Origin: Yoonia sp.
GTDB lineage: Bacteria; Pseudomonadota; Alphaproteobacteria; Rhodobacterales; Rhodobacteraceae
Assembly: GCF_014859355.1 (NCBI RefSeq)
Contig: NZ_JACUUJ010000007.1
Coordinates: 1-64,000, forward strand
Length of the DNA: 64,000 nt
Reading direction: 5' to 3'
Numbering within the stretch: position 1 is the first letter of the stretch; the number at the start of each line of letters is the position of its first letter. Below the pieces are notes generated by a model, which worked only from the letters and a program-made list of their open reading frames with translations, was not told where the DNA came from and made no database searches. Positions 16,472-24,507 of this stretch are shown here, one piece after another. A program made the position numbers and the translations under genes.

Positions 16472-17659
16472 TCAGCGAGCAATGGCGCGGATGCCCCGGC
16501 TGATCCCGTCCAGCGTCATCGGGACCATGCGGTCGGCACCGAAAATATCGCGGATCATGCCGACCGATTGGGTATAGCGCCAATGGCGTTCGTCCAGCGG
16601 GTTTATCCACAGATGCGCGGGCCATTGGTCGCGGGCGCGTTCCAGCCAGACCTGCCCGGGCTCTGCGTTCCAATGTTCGTTCGCCCCGCCTGCAAAGGCG
16701 ATTTCATAGGGTGACATGCTGGCGTCACCAACAAAAATGCATTTGTAACCAGGCCCGTAGGTGCGCAGCACCTCTTGCGTCGGGGTCTGGGCGTTCCAGC
16801 GGCGGCGGTTATCTTTCCACACGCCTTCGTAAAGGCAATTGTGGAAATAGAAATGCGCGAAATGCTTGAATTCGGATTTTGCGGCGCTGAACAGTTCCTC
16901 CACCACTTTCACATGGCTGTCCATCGACCCGCCCACATCCACAAACAGCAGCACCTTGACCGCGTTGCGCCGTTCGGGCCTTGTTTGCACGTCAAGATAT
17001 CCGTGTTCGGCGGTCGCGCGGATCGTGCCGTTCAGGTCCAGTTCTTCGGCCGCACCATCACGCGCCCATTTGCGCAGGCGTTTCAGCGCTACCTTGATAT
17101 TGCGGGTGCCCAGTTCGATGCTGTCGTCCAGATTGCGGAATTCGCGCTTGTCCCAGACCTTGACCGCGCGCTGCTGGCGGGATTTATCCTGACCGATGCG
17201 CACGCCTTCGGGGTTGTAGCCATAAGCGCCAAAGGGTGATGTGCCCGCCGTGCCGATCCATTTGTTGCCGCCCTGATGGCGACCTTTCTGTTCGGCCAGC
17301 CGTTGTTTCAGGGTTTCCATCAGTTTGTCAAAACCGCCAAGGGCGTCTATTTCGGCCTTTTCGGCGGCGCTCAGGTGCTTTTCCGCCAGCTTTTCCAGCC
17401 AGTCGGCGGGGATATCCACGGCATCCAGCACAGCCTGATCGGGGATTGTTTCCAGCCCCTGAAACGTGGCGGCAAAGGCGCGGTCGAACCGGTCCAGATG
17501 GCGTTCATCCTTGACCATGATGGTGCGGGCCAGAAAATAGAACGCCTCCACGTCATAGGTGGCCAGGCCTACCTTTATACCTTCCAGAAACGACAGAAAT
17601 TCGCGCAGACTGACCGGCACCCCGGATTTGCGCAGATTGTCGAAAAACGGCAGGAACAT
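16472..17659 (-). CDS. CoxE-like VWA-domain protein, MoxR partner
   Basis: A 395-residue cytosolic protein of the CoxE/YehP-type VWA family (COG3552-like). The N-terminal helical part (FFDNLRKSGVPVSLREFLSF) is followed by a VWA domain from about residue 234. Its MIDAS loop reads DVGGSMDS (residues 241-248), a D-x-G-x-S variant of the usual D-x-S-x-S. These proteins act with MoxR-type AAA+ ATPases as metal-dependent chaperones in cofactor insertion or complex assembly, and a MoxR gene lies upstream in the same cluster. The client is unknown. Confidence 0.87.
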   Translation of the reverse strand: MFLPFFDNLRKSGVPVSLREFLSFLEGIKVGLATYDVEAFYFLARTIMVKDERHLDRFDRAFAATFQGLETIPDQAVLDAVDIPADWLEKLAEKHLSAAEKAEIDALGGFDKLMETLKQRLAEQKGRHQGGNKWIGTAGTSPFGAYGYNPEGVRIGQDKSRQQRAVKVWDKREFRNLDDSIELGTRNIKVALKRLRKWARDGAAEELDLNGTIRATAEHGYLDVQTRPERRNAVKVLLFVDVGGSMDSHVKVVEELFSAAKSEFKHFAHFYFHNCLYEGVWKDNRRRWNAQTPTQEVLRTYGPGYKCIFVGDASMSPYEIAFAGGANEHWNAEPGQVWLERARDQWPAHLWINPLDERHWRYTQSVGMIRDIFGADRMVPMTLDGISRGIRAIAR

Positions 17660-17663
17660 GTGC

Positions 17664-17834
17664 CTAGACGTAACTGCGTTCGATAAAGATCAAGATGAAA
17701 AGGCCCAGCACACCAAAGAGAATGGCAAAAGCCGCCCCCCATTGCAGCATGTCGGTGACTTTACCGTCACGCAATTTGGCGCGCACGGCCCCCAGTATCG
17801 CGCCGATTATCAATCCGGAAAGCGGGTAGATCAT
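17664..17834 (-). CDS. Small membrane protein, 56 residues
   Basis: The reading MIYPLSGLIIGAILGAVRAK...DMLQWGAAFAILFGVLGLFILIFIE has two hydrophobic helices joined by a short charged loop and ends RSYV. The start has AGGA overlapping the stop of the DUF2927 gene, ten bases upstream, suggesting coupled translation. The stop lies four bases before the VWA start. Short proteins of this kind are often mislabelled apolipoprotein acyltransferase in Rhodobacteraceae. Function unknown; its position inside the MoxR/VWA cluster suggests a membrane link for that system. Confidence 0.75.
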   Translation of the reverse strand: MIYPLSGLIIGAILGAVRAKLRDGKVTDMLQWGAAFAILFGVLGLFILIFIERSYV

Positions 17835-17846
17835 GTGTTTTACGTC

Positions 17847-19193
17847 CTAGCTTGGCGGTTGTCGCGGTGTCAAAGCGGCGATTTCATTCAACCTGTTTAT
17901 CACCTCTTCGCGGGTGCCGAACCCGTAACGCGCCCACCCCAGACTGTCCAGCCGCAGCGCCATGGCTGCGTCAGTCTGGCCTTGCAGATCCAGCGCCTCG
18001 GCCTGAAACATCATCAACAGCGACAGAATTGCTGCATTTTCGTGGCGGCGCGCAACGGGGATCGCTTGGCGTGTGATCGCCAGCGTCGTGTCGGCATCGC
18101 CCGCAATCAGCGCAAAAGCGGCCAGTTGCAGCGCGACATGCGCACCCTGGATTTCGGTCACGGGGTTTTGCCCATAGGCGCGCGCGGCACTGTTGAACGC
18201 CCCAAGCGCCAGCGTTGGGTCGTTGTTCAGTTGCAACCGCCCAAAGGCATAGCTGGCAAAACCTTCGCGCGCCCCTGTCCAACCCAAGGTTTGCCCAATT
18301 GCAATGGCGCGCGCGGCGGCTTGCTGGCGCTGTTGGGCGGGGGCGCGATTGGTCAGGGCAGTTTCCATCGCCGTGATCCATGCGCGCGGTGTATCAGACG
18401 GAATTTGCCCACCGGCGCGTTCGCCTGCCGGGTTCAACCGGGCAAGAATACCGGGTAAGCGGCGCGCGACCTGATCGCGCGTCATGCCATTGGATAATTC
18501 GGGTGCGTAATAGGCACGCAGGATCAGCATATCAAAACCCGTCAGGACCGCATGCAGGTTGTCATCATTAAAAACGGAATCGGGCAGGCGATACATGTCG
18601 TTCAGCGGCCCCAGCGCTTGCGCCAGTTCTTCGTGCAGGCAATCGCGCATTTCCTGCGGTGCGGCGTCAGATGGCACAAAGACTGCGGCCCTTTCACGCC
18701 GTTGCAGGGTGGCCCAGTCCAGCGCCGGGCCGTTGCGGTTGCGGCGCATGTCTTCCCAGGTCTGGACACGGGGCACGACAAAGCAGGCGGCGTTCGGGGC
18801 CACACGTTGCAGGGCGCGTTTGGGCAATGCCTCGATCACGATGTTGGCGGTGGCACTGTCCGTCAGACGGATATCGATCCGCGCCTCTTTGCGCAAACGG
18901 CCCAGCAGGGCGGTCAGATCGTTCATCATCACCTGCGACACTTCGCCAGCGACCCGCACGGTGACCGGCTGTTCGAAGCGGGTCAGAATGGGCAGTGTGC
19001 GCCCGCTTTCCAATTGAAACGCCAAATCAAGAAAATCATACGCAATTTCGGAATTGGGCCGCAGCGGCGGTCCGGGGCTGGCGGCTGTAAAGCTGCGCAT
19101 CGCGGGCATGTCCAGCCGGATTGGCGCGGGGGCCTCGGGCAGGGGCGCACAGCCCGAAAGCAGCGCAAGGGCAACAACAGCAGCGCGGATCAT
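17847..19193 (-). CDS. DUF2927-containing lipoprotein
   Basis: A 448-residue protein with a lipoprotein signal (VVALALLSGCAP; Cys at residue 15). The DUF2927 region spans about residues 40-260 and includes LHEELAQALGPLNDMYRLPDSVFNDDN, whose HEE resembles a zincin-like motif. The C-terminal half (about 280-440) is helical and TPR-like. It is probably anchored in the outer membrane or the periplasmic face of the inner membrane. It is flanked by the MoxR ATPase gene and the small membrane protein on the same strand. No established biochemical role. Confidence 0.82.
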   Translation of the reverse strand: MIRAAVVALALLSGCAPLPEAPAPIRLDMPAMRSFTAASPGPPLRPNSEIAYDFLDLAFQLESGRTLPILTRFEQPVTVRVAGEVSQVMMNDLTALLGRLRKEARIDIRLTDSATANIVIEALPKRALQRVAPNAACFVVPRVQTWEDMRRNRNGPALDWATLQRRERAAVFVPSDAAPQEMRDCLHEELAQALGPLNDMYRLPDSVFNDDNLHAVLTGFDMLILRAYYAPELSNGMTRDQVARRLPGILARLNPAGERAGGQIPSDTPRAWITAMETALTNRAPAQQRQQAAARAIAIGQTLGWTGAREGFASYAFGRLQLNNDPTLALGAFNSAARAYGQNPVTEIQGAHVALQLAAFALIAGDADTTLAITRQAIPVARRHENAAILSLLMMFQAEALDLQGQTDAAMALRLDSLGWARYGFGTREEVINRLNEIAALTPRQPPS

Positions 19194-19306
19194 GCGGAGC
19201 GCTGGGATGCGGAGGCATTGCGCATCGCGGCCCGCCGGTCATGCCGCCCGTGCCATGCCTGTTCATGTGCAACGCGCAAGGGGCTGGTTGTTGTCGTTGG
19301 GGTCAT
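19190..19306 (-). CDS. Possible 38-residue protein coupled to the DUF2927 gene
   Basis: An open frame MTPTTTTSPLRVAHEQAWHG... of 38 residues whose TGA overlaps the ATG of the DUF2927 gene (ATGA). The overlap is typical of coupled genes in this window, but the ribosome binding site (GGCGG) is poor and the composition (Thr, Arg, Ala, His) is not diagnostic. It could be a leader peptide or chance. Confidence 0.3.
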   Translation of the reverse strand: MTPTTTTSPLRVAHEQAWHGRHDRRAAMRNASASQRSA

Positions 19307-19412
19307 GGTGCCGCCTGTTTTCTGCTAATGCGGAAGAATACCGCGCTTTGCACATCTGGCCAGTCAATTTGCCTTGTGCGGTGATGCTGTGTCATCTGGT
19401 CACGTGCATACG

Positions 19413-20252
19413 CTACCGCCCCGACCGCGCCATAAAGGCCAGCCGTTCGAACAGATGCACATCCTGTTCGTTTTTCAAAAGCGCACCGTGCAGTTTTGGC
19501 AGCGCATTGGCCCCGTCGCGTTTCAGATCTTCTGGCGTCAGATCTTCGGCCAGCAGCAGTTTCAGCCAGTCCAGCACCTCGGAGGTTGAGGGTTTTTTCT
19601 TTAGTCCTGCCGTATCGCGGATGTCATAGAACTGCGTCAGCGCCGTGGTCAGCAGCGCATCCTTGATGCCGGGGTGATGCACCCCGACGATTTTGCGCAT
19701 CGTGTCGATGTCAGGAAAGCGGATGTAGTGAAAAAAACAGCGCCGCAAAAACGCATCGGGCAGTTCCTTTTCATTGTTTGACGTGATGATCACGATGGGC
19801 CGGTGGATCGCCCTGACCGTTTCGCCGGTTTCATAGACATGAAATTCCATTCGGTCGAGTTCTTGCAGCAAATCGTTGGGAAATTCGATATCGGCCTTGT
19901 CGATTTCATCAATCAGCAAAACCACTTTGCCATCGGCGGCAAAGGCCTGCCACAGCTTGCCGCGCTTGATGTAATTGGCCACGTCATTGACACGGGCATC
20001 GCCCAGCTGGCTGTCGCGCAACCGGCTGACGGCATCGTATTCATAAAGCCCCTGTTGCGCCTTGGTGGTGGATTTGATGTGCCATTCGATCATCGGCAGC
20101 CCCAGCGCCGCGCTGATCTGGCGGGCCAGTTCTGTTTTGCCGGTGCCGGGTTCGCCCTTGACCAGCAGCGGGCGTTCCAGCGTCACGGCGGCGTTCACGG
20201 CCATTGTCAGATCGTCTGTAGCGATATAGCTGTCGGTGCCGGTGAATTGCAT
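19413..20252 (-). CDS. MoxR-family AAA+ ATPase
   Basis: A 279-residue cytosolic ATPase. Walker A GEPGTGKT at residues 33-40, Walker B LLIDEID at 112-118, sensor 1 IVIITSNNEKELPDAFLRRC with the arginine finger region, and a C-terminal lid are all visible. The sequence resembles the CoxD/MoxR branch that pairs with CoxE-like VWA proteins, and one lies about 1.7 kb downstream on the same strand. It is probably the first gene of the cluster. The client is unknown. Confidence 0.92.
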   Translation of the reverse strand: MQFTGTDSYIATDDLTMAVNAAVTLERPLLVKGEPGTGKTELARQISAALGLPMIEWHIKSTTKAQQGLYEYDAVSRLRDSQLGDARVNDVANYIKRGKLWQAFAADGKVVLLIDEIDKADIEFPNDLLQELDRMEFHVYETGETVRAIHRPIVIITSNNEKELPDAFLRRCFFHYIRFPDIDTMRKIVGVHHPGIKDALLTTALTQFYDIRDTAGLKKKPSTSEVLDWLKLLLAEDLTPEDLKRDGANALPKLHGALLKNEQDVHLFERLAFMARSGR

Positions 20253-20427
20253 GTCTTGCGGCCTTTCTCTTTCGCATCAAACTAGCAGGCCACGCAGGAT
20301 CATCAACTGTGGCGATTGCGTCATTTGAGGGGGTGACAGCGTTTCAACAACCGAGTAAACCGCACGCAAAATAAAGGCAAACAACCATCGTGTTGAGCCG
20401 GACGACCTGGTATAAAAAGGTACGCAG

Positions 20428-20850
20428 ATGAAAGCAGAAGTGTTCTTGCCGCAAGATTATCGCCCAGCCGATGACGAACCTTTCATGAACGAGCGTCAGA
20501 CCGAATATTTCCGCCGCAAGCTTTTGACCTGGAAAGCAGAAATTCTGGAAGACAGCCGTGACACCGTGGCCGGTATGAAAGACCAGACGCGCAACATTCC
20601 AGATATCGCCGATCGTGCATCCGAAGAAACCGACCGATCAATCGAGCTGCGCACACGTGATCGTCAGCGCAAGCTTGTCAGCAAGATTGACGCAGCCTTG
20701 CGCCGCATCGACGAGGGTGAATACGGTTATTGCGAAATCACCGGCGAGCCGATTTCGCTCAAGCGACTGGACGCCCGCCCCATCGCTACCATGAGCCTGG
20801 AGGCACAAGAACGCCATGAACGCCGCGAAAAGGTCCACCGCGAGGCTTGA
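20428..20850 (+). CDS. dksA: DksA/TraR-type RNA polymerase-binding regulator
   Basis: A 140-residue regulator that enters the RNA polymerase secondary channel and works with ppGpp. The coiled coil spans about residues 30-90, with tip motif DIADRA (59-64; the functional D-x-x-D-x-A). In the C4 zinc finger only Cys102 of the four canonical cysteines remains; the other positions read Thr105, Ser123 and Ala126. Zinc binding is therefore unlikely. Similar cysteine-poor DksA proteins are known in alphaproteobacteria. The 3' end overlaps the next gene by 35 bases. Confidence 0.92.
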   Translation: MKAEVFLPQDYRPADDEPFMNERQTEYFRRKLLTWKAEILEDSRDTVAGMKDQTRNIPDIADRASEETDRSIELRTRDRQRKLVSKIDAALRRIDEGEYGYCEITGEPISLKRLDARPIATMSLEAQERHERREKVHREA

Positions 20851-22000
20851 AACAGGTCATAACGCCGGCCGCTCAGTCGGCATTGTCGGGGGTGGTATCG
20901 GCGGGCTGATGGCTGCCTTGGCTTTTGCGCGGCAAGGGGCCACTGTCAGGGTTTACGAACAGGCACCCGCGCTGATGGCTGTCGGTGCCGGTCTTCAGAT
21001 TACACCGAACGGCGCCCGCGCATTGCATGATCTGGGGCTGGCCGCGGCGCTGGATGCCGCCAGTCTGACGGCACAGGCAGTCGTGCCGATGGACGGATTG
21101 ACAGGGCGGCCTGTGGCGCGCTTTGATCTATCGCACCAGATACCACCTTATCGTTTCATCCATCGGGCCGCGCTGATTGATGTGTTGGCGGCGGCCTGTG
21201 CGGATGCTGGCGTTACGATCCGGCTGGATGCGCAGATCCGCGAACTGCACCCTGATGGATCGTTTCAGGCGGCTGACGGCCCCGTGCGCCCCGATCTGAC
21301 CATCGGGGCTGACGGTGTAAAATCGGTTGTGCGCGGCCAGATCACCCGCGCAACAGAGCCGTTTTTTACAGGGCAGGTCGCATGGCGCGCCATCATCAAG
21401 CAACCCGGTGCAGACCCCGTGGCCCGCATCTGGATGCTGCCCGACCGCCACATGGTGACCTATCCCTTGCCGGACGGCATGATGAATATCGTGGCTGTGC
21501 AGGCGCGCAACCAATGGGCCAAGGAAGGCTGGCACCACACCGACGACCCCGGAAACCTGCGCGCGGCTTTTGCCGATGCAAGTTGGGAAATCAAGGGGTT
21601 GCTGGGCGCGGTTGAAAAAACGAACCTTTGGGGGCTGTTCCGCCATCCGGTTGCGGAAAACTGGTGGCAGGGGTCTGTCGCGATCCTTGGCGATGCCGCC
21701 CATCCGACGCTGCCTTTTCTGGCGCAGGGGGCCAATCTGGCGATCGAGGACGCTTATGTTCTGGCGAAATCCTGCAATCAACATGCCGATGTTGGTGCGG
21801 CATTGGCCGCCTATCAAACAGCGCGGCGCGCGCGCGTGGTACGGGCGATTGCGGCGGCCAATGCCAATGCGCGCAACTATCACCTGTCGGGTCTGCAACG
21901 GCATGTGGCCCACACTGGCCTGCGCGTATTGGGGCGTGTGGCGCCGGGGGCTTTCATGAAACGTCTGGGCTGGCTTTACGATCACGACGTCACCGTCTGA
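20816..22000 (+). CDS. FAD-dependent monooxygenase (salicylate-hydroxylase-like)
   Basis: A 394-residue flavoprotein of the PHBH fold. The dinucleotide motif GIVGGGIGGL (residues 22-31), the DG motif TIGADGVKSVVR and the second FAD motif GDAAHPTLPFLAQGANLAIEDA are intact. Members hydroxylate aromatic or related rings using NAD(P)H and O2; the substrate cannot be read from the sequence. The ATG at 20816 lies inside dksA, with GGAGG twelve bases upstream. A start further in would lose the N-terminal extension but keep the FAD motif. The unusual 35-base overlap could indicate coupled expression. Confidence 0.85.
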   Translation: MNAAKRSTARLETGHNAGRSVGIVGGGIGGLMAALAFARQGATVRVYEQAPALMAVGAGLQITPNGARALHDLGLAAALDAASLTAQAVVPMDGLTGRPVARFDLSHQIPPYRFIHRAALIDVLAAACADAGVTIRLDAQIRELHPDGSFQAADGPVRPDLTIGADGVKSVVRGQITRATEPFFTGQVAWRAIIKQPGADPVARIWMLPDRHMVTYPLPDGMMNIVAVQARNQWAKEGWHHTDDPGNLRAAFADASWEIKGLLGAVEKTNLWGLFRHPVAENWWQGSVAILGDAAHPTLPFLAQGANLAIEDAYVLAKSCNQHADVGAALAAYQTARRARVVRAIAAANANARNYHLSGLQRHVAHTGLRVLGRVAPGAFMKRLGWLYDHDVTV

Positions 22001-22029
22001 TATTTCGCACCATCTTCACGCTGCAAACG

Positions 22030-22809
22030 TCAGGCGGCCAGATCAACCCAGACGGGTACGTGATCTGACGGTTTTTCACCCGCGCGCACTTGTTTTTCGA
22101 TCCAGCAATCGTTCAGCAGGTCCGCGCACTGCGGGTTAAGCAGGAAGTGGTCGATGCGGATGCCATCGTTTTTATCCCACGAACCTGCCTGGTAATCCCA
22201 GAACGAATAATGGCCCGGCCCGGCTGTGCGGGCGCGAAAGGCTTCGGTAAAGCCAAGGTTGACGATACGGCGGAAAGCGGCCCGGCTTTCGGGCATGAAC
22301 AGCGCATCCTTGCGCCATGCATCGGGGCGGGCGGCGTCCTCGGCCAAGGGGATGACGTTGTAGTCACCGGCCATCAGCGCGGGTTCTTCCTGTGCCAGCA
22401 AGTCTTGCGCGCGGGTGTGAAGCCGGTCCATCCACGCCAGTTTATAATCAAATTTCGGTCCCGGCGCAGGGTTGCCATTGGGCAGATACAGCCCGCAGAT
22501 GCGCACCGCCTTTTGGCCCACGACCGTCGCCTCGATCCAGCGGGCCTGTTCATCGGTGTCGTCGCCGGGCAGGCCGCGTGTGATGTCCTCTAGCGGGAAT
22601 TTCGACAGGATCGCGACACCGTTGAACCCCTTTTGACCATGGGTTGCGACATTGTATCCCTTGTCTTCGAACATGTCGCGGGGGAAATTTTCATCGACAG
22701 ATTTGATTTCCTGCAAGACCGCCACATCGGGTTGCGCGGCATCCAGCCAATCGGTCAGCGCACCGATCCGGGCCTTGACGCCGTTGATGTTGAATGTGGC
22801 AATTTTCAT
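22030..22809 (-). CDS. xth: Exodeoxyribonuclease III
   Basis: An AP endonuclease and 3'-5' exonuclease of base excision repair, 259 residues from MKIATFNINGVKAR. Visible motifs are LQEIKS (metal-binding Glu), CGLYLPNG (active-site Tyr), GDYNVIP (Asp and Asn) and the C-terminal SDHVPVWVDL with the Asp-His pair. An in-frame start 63 codons upstream would add sequence foreign to the family, so ATG 22809 is used. Convergent with the monooxygenase gene. Confidence 0.95.
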   Translation of the reverse strand: MKIATFNINGVKARIGALTDWLDAAQPDVAVLQEIKSVDENFPRDMFEDKGYNVATHGQKGFNGVAILSKFPLEDITRGLPGDDTDEQARWIEATVVGQKAVRICGLYLPNGNPAPGPKFDYKLAWMDRLHTRAQDLLAQEEPALMAGDYNVIPLAEDAARPDAWRKDALFMPESRAAFRRIVNLGFTEAFRARTAGPGHYSFWDYQAGSWDKNDGIRIDHFLLNPQCADLLNDCWIEKQVRAGEKPSDHVPVWVDLAA

Positions 22810-22864
22810 GACAGCGCCCCCAGTTTTCACCTGTTCTGCCGCAGGGGGCAGCGCTGTGCAAGGC

Positions 22865-23191
22865 TCAGATCGAAAACGACGTGCCGCAGCCGCAGGATGA
22901 TGTCGCGTTGGGGTTGTTGATGACAAACCGCGCGCCGATAAGTTCTTCGGTGAAATCAATCGTGGCATCGGCCAGAAACGGCAGTGATACTGCGTCAATC
23001 ACCACGGTTTCGCCCTTATCCGACAGGATCAGGTCGTCATCTTTCGGCGCGTCAAGGTCGATTTCATACTGAAACCCTGAACATCCGCCGCCTTCGACAG
23101 CGACACGCAGTGCCTTGCCTTGGGCGGCGGCACCGATTTCGGCAAGCCGTTCAAAAGCGCGGGGGGTGACCTTGGGGGGGATGGTAAGCAT
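22865..23191 (-). CDS. erpA: A-type Fe-S carrier (ErpA/IscA family)
   Basis: A 108-residue Fe-S cluster carrier. The three conserved cysteines are in GGCSGFQY and in the C-terminal SCGCGTSFS. The length and the NPNATSSCGCG ending match the ErpA/HesB type more than SufA. It delivers clusters to apo-enzymes; Edd in this window is one Fe-S enzyme of the organism. Divergent from dgt. Confidence 0.9.
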   Translation of the reverse strand: MLTIPPKVTPRAFERLAEIGAAAQGKALRVAVEGGGCSGFQYEIDLDAPKDDDLILSDKGETVVIDAVSLPFLADATIDFTEELIGARFVINNPNATSSCGCGTSFSI

Positions 23192-23264
23192 CAGACAGAC
23201 CTATCGGTTTGGGTTCATTTGCAATATAGGGGGCATAGGCAAGACGGACAAGACAGGCAGACCA

Positions 23265-24437
23265 ATGACAGCGCCCTATGCAACCGACCCCGCCAACGCG
23301 CGGGGGCGGCTTTACCCCGAAGAAGAAAGCACATTCCGGTCACTGTTTCAGCGGGATCGCGACCGGATCATCCACGCCTCGGCGTTTCGGCGGTTGAAAC
23401 ACAAGACCCAAGTTTTCATTGAACACGAAGGCGATTATTTCCGCACCCGCCTGACCCATTCGATAGAGGTGGCGCAGGTGGCGCGTACCGTCGCCGCCGC
23501 GCTGGGGCTGAACGTGGAACTGACCGAGGCGGTGGCGCTGGCGCATGATCTGGGCCACACGCCGTTTGGCCACACCGGCGAAGAGGCGCTGGATGCGTTG
23601 ATGCAGCCCTATGGCGGCTTTGATCACAACGCACAGGCGCTGCGCATCGTCACCAACCTGGAACGGCATTATGCCGAATGGGACGGGCTGAACCTGACGT
23701 GGGAAACACTGGAAGGCATTGCCAAACACAACGGGCCGGTTGTTGGCGACATTCCCTATGCGCTGGCGGCCTATAATGCGCGGCACGATCTTGAGCTGCA
23801 CACCCACGCCAGCGCCGAGGCGCAGGCAGCGGCATTGGCCGATGATATAGCCTATAATAACCATGACTTGCACGACGGGTTGCGTGCGGAATTGTTCAGC
23901 ACCGACGATCTGGCAGACCTGCCGATTCTGCACGACTGCTTTGCGCGGGTCGATGCGAAATACCCCGGATTGAACTATTACCGCCGCAGGCATGAGGCGC
24001 TGCGCCGGTTCTTTGGCGTTCTGGTCGAGGATGTGATCACCGTCAGCCGCCGCAACCTGACCGAACTGGCCCCGGCCACGGTGCATGACATCCGCCATGC
24101 GGGGCGGATGGTGGTGCAGTTTTCGCCTGATTTGTGGACCGACCTGAAGGTGATCCGCCAGTTTCTGTTCACGCGCATGTATCGCGCCCCTGCGGTGGTC
24201 GAGATGCGGGCGGTCGTCACGCAGATGGTTAATGAACTGTTTCCGTTCTTTCTGGAAAACACCAATGAACTGCCCAAACAATGGCGCAAGGACGTGGCCG
24301 ATGCCCCGGATCAGGCGGCATTGGCGCGCATCGTGGCCGATTATATCGCCGGGATGACCGACCGCTTTGCCATTCAGGAACACAAGCGCCTGATTGGCGG
24401 GGCCGATGTGCCCGCAGGGGTCATTGATGGAAACTGA
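23265..24437 (+). CDS. dgt: dGTPase-like deoxynucleotide triphosphohydrolase
   Basis: A 390-residue HD-domain enzyme that hydrolyses dGTP, or other dNTPs in this branch, to the nucleoside and triphosphate. The start ATG 23265 gives MTAPYATDPANARGRLYPEE. Metal ligands are in RLTHSIEVAQVAR and AHDLGHTPFGHTGE, and the following TLEGIAKHNGPV and YNNHDLHDGL continue the family pattern. The form without the E. coli-type insertion is usual in alphaproteobacteria. Confidence 0.93.
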   Translation: MTAPYATDPANARGRLYPEEESTFRSLFQRDRDRIIHASAFRRLKHKTQVFIEHEGDYFRTRLTHSIEVAQVARTVAAALGLNVELTEAVALAHDLGHTPFGHTGEEALDALMQPYGGFDHNAQALRIVTNLERHYAEWDGLNLTWETLEGIAKHNGPVVGDIPYALAAYNARHDLELHTHASAEAQAAALADDIAYNNHDLHDGLRAELFSTDDLADLPILHDCFARVDAKYPGLNYYRRRHEALRRFFGVLVEDVITVSRRNLTELAPATVHDIRHAGRMVVQFSPDLWTDLKVIRQFLFTRMYRAPAVVEMRAVVTQMVNELFPFFLENTNELPKQWRKDVADAPDQAALARIVADYIAGMTDRFAIQEHKRLIGGADVPAGVIDGN

Positions 24438-24452
24438 TCGCCTGCCGACCGA

Positions 24453-24480
24453 TTGACGCCCGCGCGCGGGGTGCTAAACC
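24453..24480 (+). promoter_or_regulatory. Possible promoter of argS
   Basis: TTGACG at 24453-24458 and TAAACC at 24475-24480, spacing 16, lie 28 bases before the argS ATG. The -35 is good, the -10 weak. Confidence 0.35.
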
Positions 24481-24507
24481 GAATGGGAATTTTTGGGATA
24501 TGACACG

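Noticed and set aside
20816-22000. UbiH/UbiF ubiquinone hydroxylase
   Set aside because: The N-terminal and FAD motifs are closer to salicylate-hydroxylase-like enzymes, and no ubi genes are near.
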